DNA from: Rotaria macrura
Lineage: Eukaryota > Rotifera > Eurotatoria > Philodinida > Philodinidae
DNA: 64,000 bases
Direction of reading: 5' to 3'
Assembly (NCBI GenBank): GCA_900239685.1
Contig: OENT01000057.1
Location: 186,001 to 250,000 of the forward strand
Both the position numbers and the translations under genes were made by a program. Numbering within the stretch: the first letter of the stretch is position 1; each line of letters begins with the position of its first letter. The notes under the pieces are model-generated. The model worked only from the letters and a program-made list of their open reading frames with translations, had not been told where the DNA came from and searched no databases. Positions 37,241 to 48,875 of this stretch are shown in pieces.

Positions 37241-38844
37241 CATGCGTGCGTATGTACAGTTGCCTATACAACATGTTTTGATCAATAGTAGTATTCAGTA
37301 CACTGTATATAAGAAAACTAATTGTTGCATCCCCCGTCTGCAAGTACTACAGCCGTTCTCCTTGGTCTTGCGTAATGAATGATAATAATATTGGTCGATA
37401 GCAACAACGACGGCAATCGTCGTATAAATTATTCAATTCAAGCACTCGTTTTCTTCGCAAGCTGATCGTTCGATCAATCAGATGGGTTGTTACTTGTAGA
37501 TACTCATGCATGCAGTTTCTATCTAACACTATTGTGTTGTGTCAATGCAACCAAACGACGATAGAATCTAAATTAAATTATGACGATTTGTATGAAGGAA
37601 AAACGAGAAGTACAGAAGAAACGACATCATTCTAGATTGAAGACAGTATGCATATGAATACTGAGGAAATCAAAATGCCAATAGCAATAAGATCTGTCAA
37701 AAATATACTAACGAAAAAAATTCACGCTGTATTGCTGATGATTTATGCCGATAATATACAAGGAACCTTTATTTTCTCTCTGTCTCTTGTCATTAGACTC
37801 AAATCGAAAATCATTATTACCGCTACCCTTGTATAACACGTATCTGATAATAAATATAATATTAAAAAAAATTGAAGGAATAAATTTATGTTTTGTATGA
37901 GAAAAATATGCGTTGATTAAACGACCATGATATGTCATGTTTTTGTTCGATATGCACAGGGTGAAGGACATATTGAAACAAGTAATTTAGCAATAAAGAA
38001 CGTAGATGCTTTTTTATTAATTTATAAAGTTACTGTACCGAGTGTATGTAAATAGTTGAGCCTATTGGATCTCGTTTATTCAATAGGTCACTATTTCTGT
38101 TTGTCGTCCTTTTGTTTCCTGTGAGTGAAAAGCAGTTAGGCAGAGAATGAAGAAATTCTGTTGAAGTGTCAGGAATAACAAAAAGGGAAAAAAAGACAGA
38201 ATGGAAAATGTTCGTCCCCGGCGTCCCTTTCTCGCATCGTAATTAGAATGAATACTCCGTTGTTTAGTCGTAGACACATGCACATACGCAACTATACGAT
38301 GGAAAGCACCAAAAGGGAGGGATTGTCAATTATCTTCGTTCTCTCATGTTTGTCATGAAGTGGAATAATTGTTGTGTAATCTTGAGCTTGTACAGACAGA
38401 AAAGAAAAAAATGTCAATCATCTAGATGTGTCATCTGTTCGTATGATAGTACACAGCCGGTTGTTTCTCATATTTAGATTGTTGAGTTCATATTTTATTG
38501 AACACTCATAAGTTTTTTCAGATGTTCCAAACATCAATAGTGTTTTATTGATGAGCCACTTGATGAGTTTAGTTAGATGTGTCTTGTCAGTTTTGTTTTT
38601 TTGTTTTTACATTTCTCAGTTTTTCTCGAGTCAGTTTTGTCATGTCCCTTCTCTAATCGTGAATACGGAAAGATGTGTGTTTTTTGTTTTTACATTCTTT
38701 GATCATTCCTTTCTCTTTCATCTACACACTGACGTGTCCATTGTCATTGCATGTGTCGATTTTCATTGTCTTTATTCTAGTTATTGATACAGACTATCAC
38801 AATAATAATTCTGCCGGTTCTTACAGTGATGAAATGTCACCATT

Positions 38845-38881
<37 letters not shown>

Positions 38882-39877
38882 ACAACAACAACAACAGGAG
38901 CATCGTATGAAACATCAAACAACTATTGGAATCCAGTCATAAGTTCGTCAACGAAAACACCGAGTATAAACAATTCTTCTCAACAAAGTCCTATTGTTAA
39001 TGTAACATCGTCATCATCTTCGACGTCAGGTTCCTGGGATTGGTTACTCTATCCTCCTGAAACCTATTCGCATTTATATGTACCCTCAGCGTCTTTCGTT
39101 CAACAACAACAACAACAAGAAGATGATGATCTTGACTTATTAGCGAGATTACCAACGTGGTTACTCGCTTTACTTTATCCATCGATGAAACAATATCATA
39201 CCATGGACGATGAGAACGATCAAGATCAAGAGATTAGTTCTCTTAATAGCAATAATAATAATCGTGACGAGGCATTATCATCGATGAATATCGATAAACA
39301 AGTTAATCAAGTCTCGTCAAATATATCCTTATCGTCCGAAAATACTGTTAATTGTAAAAAAATGCAGCAAAATCGTTCGTCAACACCGGATACAGATGAT
39401 GGTTACCAATCCGCCAGTGATGCTAGTCGTAGTGATTGTTCACAACAATCATCTTTGCAATATGAACATCACGCTAATAAAGATGATATTAAAATTAATA
39501 CATGTTCATCACTCATGCCAAAACGTATATCTTACGCGGCTGCTGTTAAACCAACGACACCATTAACAAATAATAACAATAGAATAAGTCCGTTATCAAC
39601 ACCGATTATTAAGACAAAGAACAATTCTTCGTCATTAACAATAAATGATGTATTAAATAATAACGGTCAGAAATTAAAGTTTGTTGCACCCCGTTTTGAA
39701 CGAATGCATCATGCTAAGCAATTTTCATCTTCAACAACGACGACACCGATTAAAGATTCATCGTCATCTTCGACAACATTGACAAATCGAGTACAATTTC
39801 GTTCTAATAATAATAATAATAATAATAATAACAACAATCATCGTAATCATATTAACAATTCTGCAAGACGTCGTTAA
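36812..39877 (+). CDS. Low-complexity protein of unknown function (445 aa)
   Basis: Exons 36812-37052 and 38781-39877 join in phase 1 (intron 37053-38780, g|gtaaaa...ttctag) to 1338 nt. I do not recognise the family. The protein is mostly disordered: a His/Gln tract near residue 25-33, a poly-Ser/Thr tract from a TCA repeat, Gln runs and a poly-Asn run near the C-terminus. Four blocks look less repetitive and could be conserved: WDWLLYPPETYSHLYVP, LDLLARLPTWLLALLYP, DTDDGYQSASDASRSD and ISYAAAVKP, followed by LKFVAPRFERM. Short linear motifs in a disordered scaffold would suggest a regulatory or RNA/translation-associated protein, but this is a guess. It has no signal peptide. Confidence 0.7.
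37209..37243. repeat. (TA)n(TG)n compound microsatellite
   Basis: Alternating TA followed by TG repeats in the intron of the low-complexity gene. Confidence 0.9.
38843..38896 (+). repeat. Coding (TCA)n(ACA)n tract
   Basis: A trinucleotide repeat in exon 2 encodes a run of about 11 Ser followed by Thr. It keeps the frame and is expected to vary in length between alleles. Confidence 0.85.
39804..39838 (+). repeat. Coding (AAT)n tract
   Basis: A trinucleotide repeat encodes 11-12 consecutive Asn close to the C-terminus of the low-complexity protein. Confidence 0.85.
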
Positions 39878-42800
39878 GAAACTCGTTCCCTCTTTTTGAC
39901 TTAATTTCTTATTAAGCTTTTCAAAAACAAAATTTCTTTGTGTGCGTTTATTTCTGTTTGTTGTTCGTCTGTCTTCTAATGTTTCTTTTTTTTTGTTTCT
40001 ATGTTGTATTAGAATCAAGTCAGTTAAGCAAAAAAATAATTAATCGGATGATGAGATGATTATATGTAGGTGGAATCCGCAAACCTACGTACATACATAC
40101 ATACATATGTATATATATATATATATATACATATTTGTCTACATGCCATATTTAGCATGAATTACTGACTTTATTACTCAATATTGTACTGATTTGATAG
40201 GTCACGAACTTATAACTATTGATTAGTTTGATGGATAGCATTTCTCTGAACGCGAAATATAAACGCCGACCTTATAAATAATTCTGGAATTTGTCTGACA
40301 CAAATTAAGTAATTGATCTATTTGGGATCCGCAGGAATGCCCACACATAATGGACAAATGAAAAAATACACTCTTTGTCTCTAGTCTCCTCTTGATAACC
40401 CATGAGATTGGTCTTGTTGTCTAGAGCACAAACACGTTTTTGAACTAACACAGATCCACGTCAATAAATTTATAAACTATAGAAGGCTCACGCCAGCGCA
40501 GTTATTCATAAGACTAAATAAATGAATCTGTCAGAATTTTTTCATTGGAAAGGCGTGGTATAGAGAATACAATTGAATTTCAAGCTCTCATATGCGAGTA
40601 AATCTACAAGTAACCATGAACACGATCTCAATATGCACGAGATTAGAAGCAATACATTTACATTTGACGGCAAGTCTTTGACAATCGTATCGTATAGAAC
40701 TTGAATCGAACGTCATATTATTAAGGCTGATTTTTTCTAAAACTCCCGGTAAAAATTAATGAGTATTCATCACTTTAGTATTGATTTTTATGATTTAATC
40801 AGAAATACAATCCTTGTTCTTCGTCAACAAAAAAGTTGTCGACCACACGTGCATGCGGTATCGACGAAGTATTAGAAAGTTAAAAAAATGCAATGAACAT
40901 TTACGAGAGATGATATTAGAAGTCATGCAATGCATGTCGGATGCTTCAAGCTTATTTACTTAAACACAATTGATTATTACATTTTTCGTTAGTAAAAGGT
41001 ACGATTAAACGAAAGCACAGAGTTGAAAACTTCGTATTTTACTCATCAATTGTGATGGTTCTTTTTTTAATGAGCTTTTCAACGTAGGAATGGATAGATA
41101 TATGTTCAGATCGAGTCTATTTATCTCATTACGATAAAAGTAACAGCTATTGGATACTTACAATAAATTTAGGCTAAATTTACGAATCAAAACCTAATCG
41201 TACAATCGTAATTTCGTCGATTTTCCAATCTCTCTGTGTGTTGACTTATCAATTTCACAATATGCTGATTTTTTATAGACTATAAGTGTGTGTTCACTTA
41301 AAGTAAACTATTCACGCTGCTTTTTGAATTCTGGATTCTAAATGTAATACGCATGCTACAAATTTCCGATCAATAATTTGAAGAGATATGGGGACCTAGT
41401 TGTGCAACAGTGTCATTTTTGACAGATTCTTCATGAGGGAGAAGTTTAGTGAATCCCGTATTTTTTAGATAGAACTTAGCCCATTCGATTAAAACACATT
41501 GAATATACTGAATTGATTCATAGACTTAGTTTATGCAGAAGGTTCTTTTGCTCTTGGTATTTTTGTTGTTCTAGATGACTGTAATCATGTCGCTGATTTG
41601 GAATTCAAAAGCATATAGATACGGATTATTATCATAGAAAAGAAAAATAATTATTCATGTTGTATGTTTTGTTAGCTTCAAAGTGAATCGAATTATTACT
41701 ATTAGTTGAAGAGGAAACCACAAGAATTTTCCAATATTGGTTGTTTTTTGATAATTAATAATACTATACTGTTTACGAGAAGACAGCGAAGGTCATTTTT
41801 ATGTTAACAATGAGAATTTTCAATTTTTGATGATGAAAGAAACCTATCGATGTTAAACAAGACATGTAATTTAGTTAATCGTAGGGATGTCTTATCCTTG
41901 TTTTTTTTCTAAATAACTATTTGCTTTTTTACATAAAATTTATATTTTGACAAGCCTTGAAAAGTCTGAGGATTATATTTAATCTTGTATTTGTCTAATC
42001 ATATATATATATATATTAGACTAGCAATCATGCTTTGAAATAAACGACATTTTCTTTATTGGATTAATCATTTTAAAAGTAAAATAATTCACAACTGACA
42101 CCAATGAAAATATCATGCTGATTTTTTCTAGGCGTATTCTAACAGAATTGATCTGTGTTCTTATGCAAAGATAAAAATGATTTATAAAAGGTAATCAAAG
42201 AGAAAAATAGAATGCAGAAGTTAAAAGATCGTTCTAAATCAAGATTTATTTATTGTTACAAAACTAAGTATGTGTTCGAAGCTACTCTTTTAATAAAGTC
42301 TCGAGAGATTTGAACACGTAAATTTTTGATTAAATTTTTATAGAAAGTACTTATCACCAAAAATTAAAGAATTCATGCCTGCACAATCAAGAAACCCTCA
42401 GGAGTTTGGTTGCTGATCGTTGATGTGTGACCTCGAGAATTTTATATTCTGATTAAGTAGAGTATGCAGTTTTGTCATTGAGTTTAATGTACAGTAATCA
42501 TCAATGGATTTTGGTAGTTTTTAGTGTCCGTTAGTGAGTTACAGTAAAGTTTAATAGTTTCTAGTGGAACAATTATAGGTTCAGATAAACGGGTCTACAC
42601 CAAAACTCATTTCGTTATATCTTGAACATGAATTATAACCTATCTGTTTCAAATCTTAAAACGAAGAAAATGCTTTGGCCATTTAGAAAACGGGTCACTC
42701 ATTTTTGATATTAGCAATTATTGAAAATTGCGTTTTTCTTATTTTATTTAAACATGTGTTTGAAAAACAATCCTATTTGTGGGTATGTATAAGAAAATCA

Positions 42801-45513
42801 CATTTGTATAATAATTTTTTTTCGTAAGTGAATTACTTGAACTGGAAAGGCGATGTCAAAGTTACTGTCGAACTTGATAACGACAATCACATGTAGTTCA
42901 AAATCTTTCTCAATCATTTTCGTATCAATACTTAAGTTTATTGTTCATTTGAATATGATTCAATCTCTTTGAATTTTATATAGTCTTGAAAAGTAATATA
43001 ATTAGCAGCATTAGAAAATAAGATTACTACCTCTGTGTATTCTTACTACCTAGATTTGAAATTGGTGTTATCAAATTTATGCTGAGCTCTTAAAAATCCC
43101 TCGATCTTGCATTCGTCTTGAACAGCTTCTGTATAACTTGGATAAAATATGCTTGTAAATAAACGTAGAATTTTAGTGGCGTTAACTTTCTTTTGTGAAT
43201 GATAAGCTTTAATAAAACTATCATATGTTATCTTAATGAATTTCCCTAATCCTTATCCATAAAATATTTTCGCAATAAGTCCAAAAACAAAATAATACAT
43301 ATCTCGAAATTTTCAAAATGATGATGAGCTTCAACGTCATTTTCCTTCTTCCACGATCGAAATAAATGATATCGTGACTTGCTGTCTGCCGATTGCTGAA
43401 CCCTACGGGTCGGTAGTTGATGTAACGGTGGATTTAATCAGATTTACTAACAATCAACTCTATATTTATGTTCCGAAGATATTACATATCCAGCGTAACT
43501 TTTTTATCTTTGTGATTGAATGAATAAAAACATACCGAGCCATATCCGAAGTCACTTGCCGCTTTAGTTGTTGAATTCAATTGTCATTAAAACTTAGATA
43601 TCTTGCATCATACAATTCTTTTGTGGAATCTTTTTTTCTTCGATAGTTCTTGGAAAAGTCATGCATTTATCATGAATTCATTACATCTTTGTTCGGTCAC
43701 CACGAGCTTATTTGATTTCATGAGCATACAAAATTCATTGATAAAACGTACACATTATTTACGAGTTTTATTATTCTGTGTCATTGTAAAGCATAAAGGG
43801 GGATGGTGACAATTTCCAAACTATTGTAATCTGTAGACATCGAAAAATTTGCAATTTTTGAAGACTTAATTATCCACAATGATACATCGATGTTGTAATG
43901 AATTGACTGTCATTGAATATCAGGATGATGCACACAAAAATTGTGTGAGGAATATTTGAAGCATCCATTCTGGTAAGGGCAAAGATTTTGTTGTTGAACG
44001 ACACATTACGGGGATCACTCATCTCATCTAGTTATTTATGTGTCTTAAAGAGTAGCTACAGAACCATAGGAATTTTTCAACGCAGATGAAACACATTTAA
44101 TAAAGAGATCTATTATCAAATAATGAAATTTTCAATTAACATATTCCCAGAGATCTGGGAAGAACCCATGATTCATAAGATAGCATAGAAATGCTTGTGT
44201 TCTATGTTTGTTTCCAACTGATTCTAGTCACTAATTCAACGATCCGCACTAAAAATGTTAATTTTCATTTTTCAGATTTCTATCACGATGTGTACCGTTC
44301 GGAGAGCTAACATCCACGCTTTGGTTGTAATCTAATTGACATCTATATCTCAAAAATAAAAACCACTATCTTAAAAGAAGGTATCATCATCTTTAGGGTA
44401 CACTCTAATGTATTTCAAGGTAAATATTCAACAGATTGCATGGATATAGGCGAGAGTCCCAATCGTATTCGATATGATTCCATGGAGATTGTATCACTTC
44501 TTAAAAGTAACTGTAAGCATCTTTTATTAAGCATGCAAACGCAATTTCTTAGGAGAGGAGACTATCATAGTGCAAAAATACTTTTTGAATTTTAAAAACA
44601 AATAAATTCGGATACTCCCTCCAGGTATTTTAGTCTTTCTGGGAGAGGTGATCAGTCAACCTACCTTTTGGTGGTGTCCCTGTGTGCTCTAAAATTTTAA
44701 TCATCGATTCTCTCTCCTCTATATATACAAAGACTAAAAATATTATTGGAACATATATTACCGGCTTCGCATCAATAGTACATAAAAATCTGTTATCAGT
44801 TTCAATTTCTTGTTCGTTTATCGATGTAAGCCTCATTTGAAAACTCGACATAGACTATCTTTATTTCATGGAAATGCAGCAAATACTTGAGCAAGTATGA
44901 GTAGGCGAATTTTTTCTTAAAATATTATCATTCTCCTCCTCATCATCATTACGTCATCGGATGTATTTGAATGCATGCGTTCTTGATACAATATAAAAAC
45001 GAAATAAAAAGAAGAAACATCAGTTTTACTAGAAATCATCAATTGCAAAAGTTTTCGGACGCAGAATCCAGAAATGATTGAAGCGTACCCTAATTTTATC
45101 TAAGAAAACTTGTAATTAGATAGAATACCATGGTTGCCAGAAAAATAGAATGTACTTCTCTCGTGTTTTTCCTCACAAATATTTAACATCCGATGGATAC
45201 CTCTCTAACTCTTATATAGGACTTCTAGTCTAACACTATAAGTCTCGGATCTGTTAGAATATAATTATTTTCACATGATGATCGTGTGTGAAATAAGCAT
45301 CACATATCTACGTTGTTCGATATTCTGTAATTTTTTCTTGTATGCACTTCAATACGGCATTAAATGCGAGCATTCATCGTTCTTGCTTTCTGATTTTATT
45401 TGCTTCAATTGTTTTTGTTTTTCTACATCGAACAACCGAAGGCGTTTCTGTATAGAAAATATTTTTTTAATATTTTATGAATTTTAAATCAATTTTATAC
45501 CTGTTCATATCTT
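39878..45513. other. Gene-free stretch of 5.6 kb
   Basis: I see no gene, RNA or structured repeat apart from a microsatellite at about 40088-40132 and a TA run near 42001-42016. Open frames are short and AT-driven. The final part is the 3' side of the Thg1-like gene on the other strand. Confidence 0.45.
40088..40132. repeat. (ACAT)n(TA)n microsatellite
   Basis: ACAT units pass into an alternating TA run of about 24 nt. Confidence 0.9.
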
Positions 45514-46500
45514 TCACATATTTGAATCCATATCATTCGTGGTTGTTTGTTGTCTTCGATAATATTTCATCCACCATTCAGGTATTTCAATAGTATCAAC
45601 ACTTGAATTGCAATCATTCCAATATTTACTCATAATAAATTTTATTTTCTCTTCACTTGTTGGCAATAATTTATTCAAATTGAACGATCCAATACGTATT
45701 CGACTACGTTTAGTAACTATAGCTTGTTGTGTTTTACGATCGATGCTGTCTAAATCGTAGAGTTCTTTTTTTAAGAATGTCCCATAGATTATATTTTTCG
45801 GTGCTTCGTTTAGAAGGTCCCATTCTTTTTCTCTAAGAAGTAAGCCTCGTAATTCATGTGGACTTTTGCCTAAGATCGCATTTTGAGAATAATAACTTAA
45901 CGCATAAGTTAATGTAGCATTTTTTAATGTATCATATCGATGACGCCAATAGATTGATGCCATGACAGCAAAATGATTTGGTACAGAGAAAGCACGACAA
46001 TCAAAATAAGCATCATGTGACGCAATACGTTCACGCACATGATCTTTATCTAAATCTGACCAATCTTCTTCATTTATATATTTGTTAAATTTAGCTGCTG
46101 TATATGATGAGATAACTGAAACAAGTTTTTGTATACGACCAGAATACATGTGTTGGTGCGGCTTAGCTTCTGTTGTATCCATGGTTGGACAACCATCAAA
46201 TACAAGCGATATTTCATCGGACTCATAATAGATTGTCAAGGGATGGAAACGTTGTAATAAATCAGCAGATGTACGAATAAATGCTCGTGTCATACGCTGA
46301 TCAAATGGTTTACTAAAACCACGTGTATAATTTCGAAATGAAACACCATCAACACGAACAACAAATGGATAAGATGAATCAAGTCGTTGATCACTTATTG
46401 CTTCATAGTATTTGACTTGATTCGCAAGTAATGTTTCATCATTGAGTATTTTTTCATTACTAAGATCCAAAAGTTGTGTATTAGACACTGTGTCTGTCAT
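45514..46500 (-). CDS. Thg1-like 3'-5' RNA polymerase (TLP type)
   Basis: An intronless 328-aa frame. Thg1-family enzymes add nucleotides to the 5' end of tRNAs, in the reverse direction, using a palm fold with two metals. The metal ligands are present: VRVDGVSF (Asp51, Gly52) and YESDEISLVF (Asp95, Glu96). The family's FSKPFDQRM block (62-70), the GRIQKLVSVISSYTAAKF helix (121-138) and FDCRAF (166-171) follow. Where animal THG1L has its HINNLYN motif, this protein has WRHRYDTLKNATLTYALSYY and then LGKSPHELRGLL, as I recall from bacterial, phage and protist TLPs. So its likely role is tRNA 5'-end repair or editing, rather than the standard G-1 addition to tRNA-His. The N-terminus is acidic with no mitochondrial presequence. 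Lack of introns fits a horizontal origin, but paralogy must be tested. Confidence 0.88.
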   Translation of the reverse strand: MTDTVSNTQLLDLSNEKILNDETLLANQVKYYEAISDQRLDSSYPFVVRVDGVSFRNYTRGFSKPFDQRMTRAFIRTSADLLQRFHPLTIYYESDEISLVFDGCPTMDTTEAKPHQHMYSGRIQKLVSVISSYTAAKFNKYINEEDWSDLDKDHVRERIASHDAYFDCRAFSVPNHFAVMASIYWRHRYDTLKNATLTYALSYYSQNAILGKSPHELRGLLLREKEWDLLNEAPKNIIYGTFLKKELYDLDSIDRKTQQAIVTKRSRIRIGSFNLNKLLPTSEEKIKFIMSKYWNDCNSSVDTIEIPEWWMKYYRRQQTTTNDMDSNM

Positions 46501-46535
46501 TATGGCAGCGTAAATTGTTTTCAGTCAAAAAAGAA

Positions 46536-46543
46536 CTTATATA
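46536..46543 (-). promoter_or_regulatory. Possible TATA box of the Thg1-like gene
   Basis: TATATAAG on the minus strand lies 36-43 nt upstream of the start codon. That would leave a very short 5' leader. In AT-rich DNA this match can occur by chance. Confidence 0.25.
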
Positions 46544-48038
46544 GTTGATAGATATATGAAAAAATAGGTATATATATATTTATGTTGCATCATTATTTAT
46601 TGAATGGAGTAAATAAAAAAAGCAAACGTGTTAATGAGTCATCAAAAATATAAAAACCGAACAGCATAAAATCTAGGTAGTGCTTGCTAATGGATGATGA
46701 ATTCAAAATCAAAGGATGTCAACCAAACACGTTCTTTTCTCTTCCTCTCCCTATCCAGATGTCAGTGATGTAAAACAAAGTTTTAACTGATGCAATGCAT
46801 TGATACTAATTTAAGTATACTATAATTTCTTATAATTGCACAATTTCCTGTGGTGAAAATTCAAAAGAATGTATATGTACTTCTTTCAAGTATTTTAGAT
46901 AAATTCGAATTTTTCATTACCGTCAAGTGCATGTACAGTCGAGCATAAACGGAAGAAGTTTCATCGCTGAATCTTTTTTCTCCTAAGATGTTTTCTTCTA
47001 TTTATAGTATTGTCATGACATAATGGTATTCACTAGGGTAAATATTTCGATACTAGATATAGAAATTTGATTATCTTGCAAAAAAAAAGCTAGCAATAAT
47101 TGAGTCGCTTTCTTCTTGAATAGAAATTCTAAATCAATAGAGAAACCTAGAGACTTCGACAGATAATCGGACACATTGTGAAAAACATAGTGAATGTCGA
47201 TCATGCATTACATATGAAAATTTTCAATCTATGCTTTCGTACATAAGAAAACACAACCAATGAAAACTCATGAACTTCATCAAAAGAATATAAAAAGTGA
47301 TATTTTGAATAATCTTGACGTTACTATTGAAGAGTAATAATTTCAACGAAAATTATATCCTATTTGTCCATAATAATTAACTATTTTTTTTATATGCCGA
47401 ACACATGCTGTTTGATATTAAACGTTTATCATCTGAATTATATGTTCTCTCTTCCTCCTACTGTGCGTTAGTTTTTCATCGGAAAAAAAGTTGTTGTTGT
47501 ATATCTTGAAGAGAAATTAATTGACATCAAATGTTGGGCAATTTGTGACGTTAAAGAAAATATTAAAGCAGTTGTTGATCAGATAGCATTCCTTCTTAAG
47601 TACATTCTAACAAAAAAAAACAAGGACAAATAGATCATGTCTCATGCTCTATGTTATTTAGTTCGATTGTTTTTGCTTTTGGTTACACCCATATAAGACT
47701 AGCATTTTTAATGAGAAAAAGAGACTGAAGATACGATATCCTATGCAAATAATATGATATTGTCACTGTGGTAAAAGAAGGGTGGAGGTAGTGAGAAAAA
47801 ATTAATCATGAAGATGAGCACCGGTACGTTAAAATATGACTTCTTAGTTGACATGCCTTTTTCTTTTTTCTTCTTTTTTTCTGTTCTTGGTAGGTTTTGT
47901 GATACGACAGAAAACTATTTACTCAACACGCGTATATATATATAGCGAAAAACAGGAGGAGAGAACTACTAGATGATTGATTTCTTAATACATATCCCCG
48001 TCTATGTTCTAGTCTATTCGTAATAAGTCTGACAAGAA

Positions 48039-48070
48039 TATATTTATATATATATATATACGTATATATA
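48039..48070. repeat. (TA)n microsatellite
   Basis: An alternating TA run interrupted by a single ACG. Confidence 0.85.
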
Positions 48071-48327
48071 GGGTGAGTGTCAAAAAGATATTCAACGTCA
48101 AGTATAGAGAACAAAAAAACGAACGATAGAACATATTATCATCAGAAGTTTATTTGACCCCAATATTGAATAGCCTTTCGTTTATCGCTATCTTTTCATC
48201 ATTTTGTGCATGATCAATTGACATATGCACGTAGGATCTTTGTCCTCTAAATATTTGATGTCTTTATGTACATATAATTTCTTCTCCCTTTTATTTTTAC
48301 TTTTAGTTATTTTATTCGACGATTATC

Positions 48328-48783
48328 ATGGCCATGTTAACGTCGACGAAAGTTTTACAAAGTAAATCATTGTTAACGACTGATACTCATGATAATTACT
48401 CTACGAATTCCTCAACCACAGAACATTTTGTTGACGAACGATATCCACAATCATATTTTCACAAAATAGAATCGATAACACTTGAATATCCACCATCGAA
48501 CTTTGATTATCAATCCTTTCGTACTCGTCGCAGTCTTCGTTTTCAAACTCAATCTGTTCAATTAACAGAAATTTATGAAACAGATGAAGAAAATAATATT
48601 GTCAACGACAATCAACAACAATCAAAAACAAATCTCTGCAATGATCATAATCGACTAGCACATCTAACTTTAATAGAAAATAGACGACATACAGCAAGAA
48701 AAAAAGTTCCACTAAAAAATTTTCTTAAACAACAACGACTCACAACGACACATGAGGTTCTTAGTGAAACCGATGGTAGCTGA
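48328..48783 (+). CDS. Small hypothetical protein (151 aa)
   Basis: A single frame starting at ATG after a leader without stop-free extension. I do not recognise it. The protein is hydrophilic and probably disordered, rich in Ser, Thr, Gln and Asn, with a charged middle (TEIYETDEENN) and a basic C-terminal part (ENRRHTARKKVPLKNFLKQQ) that could be a nuclear localisation or nucleic-acid-binding segment. There is no signal peptide or membrane segment. Codon use resembles that of its neighbours, which supports it being real. It ends 92 bp from the stop codon of the convergent GPCR gene. Confidence 0.6.
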   Translation: MAMLTSTKVLQSKSLLTTDTHDNYSTNSSTTEHFVDERYPQSYFHKIESITLEYPPSNFDYQSFRTRRSLRFQTQSVQLTEIYETDEENNIVNDNQQQSKTNLCNDHNRLAHLTLIENRRHTARKKVPLKNFLKQQRLTTTHEVLSETDGS

Positions 48784-48875
48784 AAATGTTGGATGTATAT
48801 ATTTACTTCTCTATCCTATTTAATTTTTAAATGAATATAAAAAGAAAAAGAAACATCAAGAATTAAAATATTTTA

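Larger units (their letters stand above)
46501..48327. other. Intergenic region between Thg1-like and a small plus-strand gene
   Basis: No gene is seen. The genes on each side are transcribed away from it, so it should hold both promoters. TA-rich runs occur at about 47934-47944 and 48039-48070. Confidence 0.45.
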
